DNA of 64,000 bases from assembly GCA_027486755.1 (NCBI GenBank), contig JAIXOM010000045.1:248001-312000 (forward strand), written 5' to 3'. Source of the DNA: Comamonadaceae bacterium (lineage in GTDB: Bacteria; Pseudomonadota; Gammaproteobacteria; Burkholderiales; Burkholderiaceae_C). The first letter of the stretch is position 1; each line of letters begins with the position of its first letter. The position numbers and the translations under genes are program-made. Shown here piece by piece: positions 41,003 through 47,982 of this stretch. The notes under the pieces are model-generated. The model was not told where the DNA came from, did not search any database, and worked only from the letters and a program-made list of their open reading frames with translations.

Positions 41003-42918
41003 GCTTGCGGCCCTTTTTGGCTGGCCTCGGGTCCGGCCGCAGCCTGCCATGCGTCGACGACCTCACCGAGTCTGGGCATCCAGACCTGGTCGAGGGCCAG
41101 CGCCTGATCGAGCACCCGCTCGAAGAGGGCAATGCGGGCGGACGAGCCCAATACCCAGGGCCGCACGCAAAAATGAAACAGGCGCGCCGAGGTTGCTGCG
41201 TCGCGATTGAGCTGGCGCAAGGCCTTGCCGAAGTGGTCTTCCAGGATGGCGGGGTCGCACATGCGGTTGATCAGCACCGTCTGGTCGTCAAAGTCGGCCC
41301 ACAGCGGCGTGGCAATCAGGGAGCCGGGCGTACGCATGCGGTAGGGCTGCTCGTCATTGGCCCAGTCGGACAGGTAATGCACGCCCTGCTCGCCCAGCAA
41401 TTGAGGGGTCAGGGTCGATTCGCTGTAATCCGCACCAAACCAGCCTCGGGTTTGCACACCGCAGGCTGCCAGCCGGTCCAGGGTTGCAACAATATAGCTT
41501 CGCTCTTCCTGCAAGCTCATGCGGCTGGTTTGAGGCCGGGTGACCGACAGCCCGTGGGCAATGAACTCTGCGCCGTCTTGCTGCAGACGATCGAGCAAAT
41601 CCGGATAGCACTCGGCCGTGATGGCATCCATGGCCACCGTCGGCCGTACGCCGCGCTGGCGCAGCGCATCGAGCAGGCGAAAGATGCCGACCCGGTGGCC
41701 GTATTCACGGGTGGAGACACGCGAGATATTGGGAAAGTCGCGGATCAAGCCACCGCCAACGCTGTGCACCTGCGGCCAGCCGGTCGGCAGCGGATCTTCA
41801 TAAGCTTCGAGCACCAAAAGAGGTACCACCGCCAGCTGGCCCGGCGCCTGCCAGTGCAGTGCCGGCCGGCTCGGCCAGGGGTTCCAGTCGCAATGCGGAT
41901 GGTCGTAGCCGGGCTGTCGCTCGGCAGGCCATGGCCCCGGGGCCATGGTGACGCTGGCCGGCTTGTGCGGCCGCAGCACCACCTGCGGCGCTCTGGCCTT
42001 GCGGCGCTCATCAATCTCGCGGGCATGGGCCACATGTTCGTCGTGGTGGTGATCGAGGAAGTGGCGGGCGATCTCGTCGCCGGTGGCCCACCACAGGCCT
42101 TCGTGGCCGGCGATATGGTCGAGCACCTCGCGCAGATGGCCAACATGGTGCGGCTGTCCGATCTGATAGGGATGCAGGGCAATGCAAAACACCCGGCCGC
42201 CGTCGGCACTCTCGGCATACAGCCGGTCGAAGGCTGCCTTGCAGGCGTCAACAAAGTAACGCGCGCCGTAGGGACGGCCGTCCCACAGCGGCGCGTCGTT
42301 CAGGTCGTAGGTATAGGGAATGGAGACGAGCTTGCGGCCGGGCACATGAATCGGCACCGGCACATCGTCATGAACCCAGTCGGCGTGATAGATCATGCCC
42401 GACTCGGCAATCAGCGCCGGCGTGCGCGCAGTGTTGGTGATGGCCGGCGTGAGGATGCCCAGCAGGTCGGCGCCGGTATGGCGTTTGAGGCTGTCTATAT
42501 TGTCTTTGTAGAAGGCGCGCTCCTGCGCCTCGTCCATGCCGTACAAAAACCGGGTGTTGTAAAGGCCATGGCTCATCACCGCCCAGCCGCGCTGGCGTAT
42601 GAGTTGGGCAATTTCAGGAAAGTGATCGAGCAGCGCCAGGTTGAGCGAAACGGTGGGCCGCACCGGGTATTGCTGCAGCACCTCGTCCATGCGCCAGATG
42701 CCCACCCGGTTTCCATAATCGCGAAATCCGTATTCGCGCACATCCGGATGAGCTGGCACCCGGTCCCAGGTCTCGCGCCCTATGGCTGGCGGAGGGGTGT
42801 ATTCGTAGAACTCCACATTCGGCACGATCCACACCGCCAGGCGCTTGCCGCCTGGCCAGCGCACCGCCGGCCGGCTGGTCACAGGTGCGTACTGAACAAA
42901 GTCTCGAATCGATGGCAT
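40999..42918 (-). CDS. Tandem-fused polysaccharide-deacetylase/imidase-like protein
   Basis: A 639-residue protein made of two homologous NodB-like (PuuE allantoinase/cyclic imidase type) domains. Domain 1 (about 15-305) contains YGNRVGIWRMDEVL, WAVMSHGLYNTRF, IYHADWVHDDVP and ALHPYQIGQPHH. Domain 2 (about 370-620) repeats the order with YGHRVGIFRLLDAL, AEFIAHGLSVT, HYLSDWANDEQPY and CVRPWVLG. The His region is better kept in domain 1, so domain 2 may be regulatory or have changed specificity. A single-domain relative is at 56886-57788. This family hydrolyses cyclic imides, ureides or N-acyl groups. Confidence 0.8.
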   Translation of the reverse strand: MPSIRDFVQYAPVTSRPAVRWPGGKRLAVWIVPNVEFYEYTPPPAIGRETWDRVPAHPDVREYGFRDYGNRVGIWRMDEVLQQYPVRPTVSLNLALLDHFPEIAQLIRQRGWAVMSHGLYNTRFLYGMDEAQERAFYKDNIDSLKRHTGADLLGILTPAITNTARTPALIAESGMIYHADWVHDDVPVPIHVPGRKLVSIPYTYDLNDAPLWDGRPYGARYFVDACKAAFDRLYAESADGGRVFCIALHPYQIGQPHHVGHLREVLDHIAGHEGLWWATGDEIARHFLDHHHDEHVAHAREIDERRKARAPQVVLRPHKPASVTMAPGPWPAERQPGYDHPHCDWNPWPSRPALHWQAPGQLAVVPLLVLEAYEDPLPTGWPQVHSVGGGLIRDFPNISRVSTREYGHRVGIFRLLDALRQRGVRPTVAMDAITAECYPDLLDRLQQDGAEFIAHGLSVTRPQTSRMSLQEERSYIVATLDRLAACGVQTRGWFGADYSESTLTPQLLGEQGVHYLSDWANDEQPYRMRTPGSLIATPLWADFDDQTVLINRMCDPAILEDHFGKALRQLNRDAATSARLFHFCVRPWVLGSSARIALFERVLDQALALDQVWMPRLGEVVDAWQAAAGPEASQKGPQA

Positions 42919-42923
42919 GGCAG

Positions 42924-44327
42924 TCAGACGCTGGCGTTTTGGCGGGTGTCGGACGGCAGGCGCAAGGCCCTGGCGTCGCTCAGATACTGGAGATTTTGCA
43001 GCTGAGCATACAGCGCCTTTGCTGCCTCAGCCTCTATGCCAGCCGCCTGAGCGCAACCCATGAATTTTTCCTGCAGTTGCTCAGGCGGCAGCGGCGTGTC
43101 GGCATGGCCGGTGGCGCGCCGCACTTTGGGCGAGGCGACGGTGCTGCCGTCGTCGAGCTGTAAAAAGATCTGGTCAAAGGGTGCAGCATCGCGCCAGCCA
43201 GGCTCGAATTCTTCGGTGGTGTGGATGTGCACACACTCCATCAGGGCGACGATGCGCGGATCGCGCACCACCTCGTCGCGCAGCTGCGCCAGACCGACGG
43301 CCCCATGCACCAGGGCGCTGGCAATCGCAAATTCCAAGCTGAACTTGGCTTGCAGGGAGTCGGTGGGGCGGTGATGCGGCATCACCGCCGCATGGCGGGC
43401 GCTGATGTGCGCGTCGATGCGCTTGATGCGCGCCAAGTCCAGCGCATGCTCGCGCCGCAGACCCAAGGCGGCGTCGATGCCACGCTGGGCCGAGCCGACC
43501 ACCGGGTATTTCTTGATGTTCAGGCCCAGCTGCGTCAAACGCCATTGACCCGGCACGGGCGCGGCAGCCTGCAGGTCGACTCGGCCTTCCGGGGAAAAAG
43601 CGCGCATCAGACCATGGCGCCCCTCGATAGCAGTGGCTGACGCCTGTAGCCCGCAGCGGGCCATGCCGGCGGCCTGCACACCCACCCAGGAGGCGCGTCC
43701 GCCATGGAAGGGTTTGGCCATGGTGCCAAAGTTTTCGAACACGCCGCCAGCGCTTGATGCAGCCAAAGCCAGCGCGTGGCGAGTCTGCTCTGCGCTCAGG
43801 CCCCAGATGACGCAGGTCGCGGCAGTGGCGCCCAAGGTGCCCAAGACAGCGGTGGGGTGCCAGCCTTGCTCGTAGTACAGGTCTTTCTCGCGCAAGAAGG
43901 CGTCTGACCACACCTCATAGCCTATGGCGTAGGCCCGCAGCAGCATGGCCCCGTCAGCCACCCCGCTGTCAGCCGCAGCCAGGATGGCCGGCACCAGTAC
44001 CGCACTGGGGTGGTTGGAAAAAGCGAAGTCGTCGTAATCGAGCGCATGCGCGGCCGTGGCATTGAGCATGGCCGCCACCGCTGGCGGCACCCGACCGTCA
44101 TGGCCCAGGACCCGCGCCACCGGCGGGCCGCCCTGCTCCCGCACCCAGCGCAAAAGTGCCAGCACCGCTTCTTCATGGGCACCGGCCAGTGTGACGCCGA
44201 TCGCATCGGTAAAGCCCAGTGTGGCCACTTCGATCGCGCGCTCAGGCAGCGGTAGGCTGCGGGCCGCCGCAACGAAGTCGGCATAGGCCTGGGTCAGGGG
44301 GGCGGGATTTGTATGCAATTCGCTCAT
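42924..44327 (-). CDS. MmgE/PrpD family protein
   Basis: A 467-residue member of the 2-methylcitrate dehydratase/cis-aconitate decarboxylase family. Typical segments: TLGFTDAIGVTLAGAHEEAV, NATAAHALDYDDFAFSNHPS (the family's HxxDxDD-like motif as HALDYDD), GYEVWSDAFL and the FHGGRASWVG region. It is the first gene of the leftward operon (5-base gap to the deacetylase-like gene), directly behind the divergent promoter. Family members dehydrate or decarboxylate hydroxy-tricarboxylates; many homologues in catabolic clusters have unknown substrates. Confidence 0.88.
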   Translation of the reverse strand: MSELHTNPAPLTQAYADFVAAARSLPLPERAIEVATLGFTDAIGVTLAGAHEEAVLALLRWVREQGGPPVARVLGHDGRVPPAVAAMLNATAAHALDYDDFAFSNHPSAVLVPAILAAADSGVADGAMLLRAYAIGYEVWSDAFLREKDLYYEQGWHPTAVLGTLGATAATCVIWGLSAEQTRHALALAASSAGGVFENFGTMAKPFHGGRASWVGVQAAGMARCGLQASATAIEGRHGLMRAFSPEGRVDLQAAAPVPGQWRLTQLGLNIKKYPVVGSAQRGIDAALGLRREHALDLARIKRIDAHISARHAAVMPHHRPTDSLQAKFSLEFAIASALVHGAVGLAQLRDEVVRDPRIVALMECVHIHTTEEFEPGWRDAAPFDQIFLQLDDGSTVASPKVRRATGHADTPLPPEQLQEKFMGCAQAAGIEAEAAKALYAQLQNLQYLSDARALRLPSDTRQNASV

Positions 44328-44356
44328 GCGGATTCGACGAGTCAGGCCTCAATCCC

Positions 44357-44409
44357 TTGGATAGGAACAATTTGCAAGATATTATGCATACAATTTTTAA
44401 GCGACTCAA
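44357..44409. promoter_or_regulatory. Overlapping divergent promoters
   Basis: Rightward: TTGGAT (44357-44362), 17 bases, TATTAT (44380-44385). Leftward: TTGAGT (complement of 44404-44409), 17 bases, CATAAT (complement of 44381-44386). The two -10 boxes overlap. The rightward start point near 44392 lies after the ATG at 44384, so the amidase must begin at the next in-frame ATG, 44414. Confidence 0.6.
44381..44394. promoter_or_regulatory. Palindromic operator, probable GntR target
   Basis: ATTATGCATACAAT contains the perfect palindrome TATGCATA with partly symmetric ATT/AAT flanks. It covers both -10 boxes of the divergent promoters. The GntR/FCD protein at 38014-38667 is the obvious candidate repressor. 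Confidence 0.45.
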
Positions 44410-44413
44410 TCCA

Positions 44414-45730
44414 ATGAAGGAAGTCCTCCGACCCCTGTGGCAACTGACGGCCAGCCAGGCCAGCACCCTGATGCAGCAAGGGCGCCTGAGCAGCGAGCAG
44501 TATGTGCGCGCCTGCCTGGATCGCATTGCCGAGCGCGAGCCGCAAGTGAAGGCCTGGGCCCATGTAGATGCCGACACAGCCCTGGCTCAGGCCAGAGCCT
44601 GCGATGCCCAGCCCAGGCGAAGCGCCCTGCACGGCATACCTGTGGGCCTGAAGGACGTGATCCGCAGCTTCGATCAGCCTACCCGCTTTAATTCCCCGAT
44701 TTACGCCAATCACCGGCCCAATGAAGACGCGCACAGCGCCGAGGTCCTGCGCCTGCACGGTGCGGTGATTCTGGGCAAGCTGCAGACCCTGGAGTTTGCC
44801 TGCGGCGGTCAGTTCCCGCCAACCTGCAATCCCTGGGACCTGGCGCGCACACCGGGCGGCTCGTCTTCCGGCTCGGGTGCAGCGGTGGCCGATGGCATGG
44901 TGCCGCTGGCTCTAGGCACACAGACGGGCGGCTCCACCATACGCCCAGCCGCGTTCTGTGGCGCCGTCGGCATGAAGCCAACCTGGGGCCGCATCCCATT
45001 TGACGGTATCAAAAGCTTTGCCGCGCATTTAGATACCGTGGGCCTTTTTGCACGCAGTGCGGACGACCTGGCTCTGCTGCTCGAGGCCTACGCTCTGCTC
45101 GAAACGGAGCCGCCTGGGGTGCCGCCCCTGCGCCAACTCAAGCTGGCCGTCTGCCGCACGCCCTTGTGGGCGCAGGCCGAGGCCGTGGCGCAATATGCCT
45201 TTGCGGCTTTTCTCGAGCGCCTGCGCGCCGCTGGCGTGCAGCTGAGCGAGCTGGCTTGGCCCGAAGAGCTGGCCGCCATCAACACCTGGCAGGACGAGGT
45301 GATGCAAGACGGCGGGCGCAGCGCCTTTTTGCCCGAGCTGCTCAAAGCGCCTGAGTTGCTGCACCAGGACTTTAAAAACAAGCTGTCCAATCACCTGCAG
45401 CTCACGCCGGCCGGCATGCGGCTGGCGCTCGACCGCATTGCGCAGGCCCGCATGACTTTTGAAAGCGCCATGGGCGATGCTGACGCGGTCATTGGTTTGA
45501 GCGCGCCCGGCCCTGCTCCGCTGGGCCTGCACAGCCAGGGCATGGCCACCTTCAACCGCCTGTGGACCGCGCTGCAGGTGCCCTGCATCAGCCTGCCGCT
45601 GCTGTGGAGCCCCGAGGGCCTGCCCATGGGCTTGCAACTGATACACCGGCGCTATGAGGACCACCGGCTGGTCACTGTGGCTCGTACCCTTGAATCGGCC
45701 TTGTACGAAGAAAGACACCCATGGAATTGA
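44414..45730 (+). CDS. Amidase signature family enzyme
   Basis: The 438-residue enzyme has the Ser-Ser-Lys triad: Lys80 in GIPVGLKDVI, the cis-Ser in TPGGSSSGSGAA (around 150) and nucleophile Ser174 in GTQTGGSTIRPAA. The start at 44414 is chosen because the promoter places transcription after the alternative ATG at 44384; neither has a strong ribosome site. Amidase-signature enzymes hydrolyse carboxamides, ureides (allophanate) or amidated intermediates. The stop overlaps the YrdC-like gene by 10 bases. It would release ammonia or an amine from the cluster's substrate. Confidence 0.9.
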   Translation: MKEVLRPLWQLTASQASTLMQQGRLSSEQYVRACLDRIAEREPQVKAWAHVDADTALAQARACDAQPRRSALHGIPVGLKDVIRSFDQPTRFNSPIYANHRPNEDAHSAEVLRLHGAVILGKLQTLEFACGGQFPPTCNPWDLARTPGGSSSGSGAAVADGMVPLALGTQTGGSTIRPAAFCGAVGMKPTWGRIPFDGIKSFAAHLDTVGLFARSADDLALLLEAYALLETEPPGVPPLRQLKLAVCRTPLWAQAEAVAQYAFAAFLERLRAAGVQLSELAWPEELAAINTWQDEVMQDGGRSAFLPELLKAPELLHQDFKNKLSNHLQLTPAGMRLALDRIAQARMTFESAMGDADAVIGLSAPGPAPLGLHSQGMATFNRLWTALQVPCISLPLLWSPEGLPMGLQLIHRRYEDHRLVTVARTLESALYEERHPWN

Positions 45731-46452
45731 TCACCCGCGTTCCCGAGCCCATTGAACAGCTTCAGCGCCGCGACGCACAGCAGGCGTTTCGCATCATGAG
45801 CAGCGGCGGCGTGACCCTGCTGCCGCTGAGCGTGTCCTACGCCATCTTTGCCCACACCGCGCTGGCGGTCGAGCGCATTTACAGCCTGAAAAAGCGCCCT
45901 CAGACCAAGCCCAATGGCGTCATCGGTAATTGGGACATCTTCACCGAGGTGTTTGAGGTGAGCGAGCGCGACCGCGATCTGGTGCGCTGCCTGACGCTGG
46001 ACCACGACCTGCCCTTGTCCATCATCGGCCCTTACCGGGCCGACCACGACTGGCTGCGCACGGTGCAGTTTGGCGCCCTGCGCCGCTCGACCAAGGCCGG
46101 CACCATGGACCTGCTCATGAACGCCGGCCCTTTGCACAATGAGTTGGCCCGCCTCAGCCTGGAGACGGCGCTGCCCCTGATGGGCTCGTCGGCCAATATC
46201 TCGGGCTCGGGAAGCAAGTTCCGCTTTGAGGATGTGCAGGAGAGCCTGCGCGAAGGCTGCGACCTGGCGCTGGACTACGGCACCTCGCGCTACATCAATC
46301 AGTGGCAGATGGGCAGCACCATCATTGAGTTGCCCACTTGGCAGGTTCTGCGCTGGGGCGGCCTGTTCGAGCAACAGGCCGTGCTGGTGAAAAAACACTT
46401 CGGCGTAGAGCTCACGCCGCGGCCCAGCAGCGGATCCTGGACGCTGGTATGA
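45721..46452 (+). CDS. YrdC/Sua5-family paralogue B in a catabolic operon
   Basis: A 243-residue paralogue of the protein at 37303-37989, with colinear segments throughout: DHDLPLSIIGPYRADH, LLMNAGPLHNELARLSLE and the C-terminal VKKHFGVELTPRP. KKRPQTKPNG (57-66) and GSSANISG (155-162) keep the ATP/carbonate-site signatures of TsaC/YrdC. The threonine-pocket motif is replaced by PLSVSYAI (35-42). It overlaps the amidase gene by 10 bases and the PLP-enzyme gene by 4 bases. The two paralogues may form a hetero-oligomer; their reaction is unknown. Confidence 0.75.
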   Translation: MELITRVPEPIEQLQRRDAQQAFRIMSSGGVTLLPLSVSYAIFAHTALAVERIYSLKKRPQTKPNGVIGNWDIFTEVFEVSERDRDLVRCLTLDHDLPLSIIGPYRADHDWLRTVQFGALRRSTKAGTMDLLMNAGPLHNELARLSLETALPLMGSSANISGSGSKFRFEDVQESLREGCDLALDYGTSRYINQWQMGSTIIELPTWQVLRWGGLFEQQAVLVKKHFGVELTPRPSSGSWTLV

Positions 46453-47516
46453 CGCAAAGCCACCGCCCTCCCTCGCCGGACCCACGCTGGCAACGCCTGC
46501 GTGAACTGGCTGGCCTGGTGGGTCGCACGCCACTGCTGGCCTTGCGCCTGCGTTACCGCGGCCGTGAGGCCTGTATCTATGCCAAAGCCGAGTCCTTCAA
46601 CCTGACAGGCAGCATCAAAGATCGCATGGCCCTGCATATTCTTGCGGCGGGTCTGAGCTCAGGGCAGCTGCGTCAGGGCGCCCTGGTGACCGAGGCGACC
46701 AGCGGCAATGCCGGCATCGCCATCACTGCCATGGCCACCGCCATCGGCCATCCGGTCAAGATCTTCATGCCCGACTGGATGAGCGCCGAGCGCATCGCAC
46801 TGATGCGCCTGTACGGTGCCGAGGTAGAGCTTGTCTCGCACGCGCAGGGTGGCTTTTTAGGCAGCATCGCCCGCACCCGTGAGTTGGCCTTGGAACCGGG
46901 CGATTGCTTCCTGCCCTCGCAGTTTGACAACGAAGCCAATGCCCAGGCCCATGAAGAGGGCACCGCGGTCGAGCTGCTGGCGCAACTGGCCAGCCGGGGC
47001 CTCAAACCCGACGCCTTTATTGCCGGTGTCGGAACCGGCGGCACAGTGCTGGGGGTCTCCCGGGCGCTGCGCAAGTCCTGCCCGGGTGCCCAGGTCTACC
47101 CGCTGGAGCCTGCCGAATCGCCGACGCTATCGACCGGCCACAAGGTCGGCAAGCACCGCATTCAGGGCATCTCTGACGAATTCATCCCGGCCCTGTGCCG
47201 CCTCGACCAGTTGGGGCCGGTGGTGGCCGTCCACGACGGCGATGCGATCTTGCTGGCCCAGCGCCTGGCCCGCGAGCTTGGCCTGGGGGTGGGGGTATCG
47301 TCGGGCGCCAATCTGCTGGGCGCGCTGACAGTGCAAGAGCGTTTAGGCCCGCAGGCGGTGGTCTGTACCGTGCTGTGCGACGACAACAAAAAATACCTGT
47401 CCACCGACTTATGCCGCGAAGAGCCGCTGCGGCCCGGCTACCTAAGCCCAGACATCGAGCTCATCGGGCTGGAGTCGATCGCCTGCCCGACCCCGGAGCT
47501 GGCCATCTCAGCCTGA
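46449..47516 (+). CDS. Cysteine synthase-family PLP enzyme
   Basis: The ATG at 46449 overlaps the previous stop (ATGA) and gives 355 residues. This is a fold-type II PLP enzyme: Lys57 in NLTGSIKDRMA forms the Schiff base, TEATSGNAGIAI is the carboxylate loop, GVGTGGTVLGVSRAL binds the PLP phosphate, and VSSGAN follows. Cysteine synthase/cystathionine beta-synthase relatives catalyse beta-replacement or beta-elimination on Ser, O-acetyl-Ser or diaminopropionate-like substrates. Its length exceeds CysK/CysM by about 30 residues (C-terminal extension). Third gene of the rightward operon; a biosynthetic role is less likely here. Confidence 0.88.
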   Translation: MTQSHRPPSPDPRWQRLRELAGLVGRTPLLALRLRYRGREACIYAKAESFNLTGSIKDRMALHILAAGLSSGQLRQGALVTEATSGNAGIAITAMATAIGHPVKIFMPDWMSAERIALMRLYGAEVELVSHAQGGFLGSIARTRELALEPGDCFLPSQFDNEANAQAHEEGTAVELLAQLASRGLKPDAFIAGVGTGGTVLGVSRALRKSCPGAQVYPLEPAESPTLSTGHKVGKHRIQGISDEFIPALCRLDQLGPVVAVHDGDAILLAQRLARELGLGVGVSSGANLLGALTVQERLGPQAVVCTVLCDDNKKYLSTDLCREEPLRPGYLSPDIELIGLESIACPTPELAISA

Positions 47517-47616
47517 GGTGTAAAGGCGCGCCTGTGCATGACTTTGAACGGGGCGGTGCCTGCGCCGCAAAGCAGGCGAGGCGGCGGCTTGATTCAATAC
47601 CGCCAGCAAGGGATGC

Positions 47617-47646
47617 AGCCCAGCCGGCACCCCCAGCAGCTGGGCT
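47617..47646 (+). terminator. Possible terminator hairpin after the PLP-enzyme operon
   Basis: AGCCCAGC and GCTGGGCT pair perfectly (8 bp) around a 14-base loop, 100 bases after the stop at 47516. No T-run follows. A -10-like TAGAAT lies just downstream at 47650-47655 and may serve yggX. Confidence 0.35.
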
Positions 47647-47694
47647 CCTTAGAATGCGTGCATCGCCAACCATCACGCGCAAGCACACACCAAC

Positions 47695-47970
47695 ATGGCA
47701 CGCACTGTTAACTGCATCAAACTAGGTCACGAAGCCGAGGGCCTGGACCGTCCGACCTACCCTGGCCCGCTGGGCCAGCGCATTTTTGAGCAGGTCAGCA
47801 AAGCGGCATGGGCCGAATGGCTGAAACAGCAAACCATGTTGGTCAATGAAAACCGCCTTAATTTGGCCGATGCACGCGCCCGCCAATACCTGGCGCGCCA
47901 GATGGAAAAGCATTTCTTCGGCGAAGGCGCCGATGCCGTCAGCGGCTACGTGCCACCTAGCCAGCCCTGA
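47695..47970 (+). CDS. yggX: Probable Fe(2+)-trafficking protein YggX
   Basis: The 91 residues match the small YggX family: N-terminus [20 protein letters not shown] with the conserved Cys7, [17 protein letters not shown], and [10 protein letters not shown] followed by [15 protein letters not shown]. YggX protects iron-sulfur clusters and labile iron against oxidants. It precedes mnmC by 12 bases, so the two housekeeping genes are likely cotranscribed. Confidence 0.95.
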   Translation: MARTVNCIKLGHEAEGLDRPTYPGPLGQRIFEQVSKAAWAEWLKQQTMLVNENRLNLADARARQYLARQMEKHFFGEGADAVSGYVPPSQP

Positions 47971-47982
47971 AGCCGGTCGCCC

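Noticed and set aside
40924-43005. 693-codon open frame on the + strand opposite the fused deacetylase-like and MetN genes
   Set aside because: It is the antisense shadow of two well-supported genes; its translation is Arg/Gln/His-rich without domains or ribosome site.
44384-44413. Ten-residue longer amidase start (ATG at 44384)
   Set aside because: The ATG lies within the -10 region of the best rightward promoter, so it would not be in the transcript.
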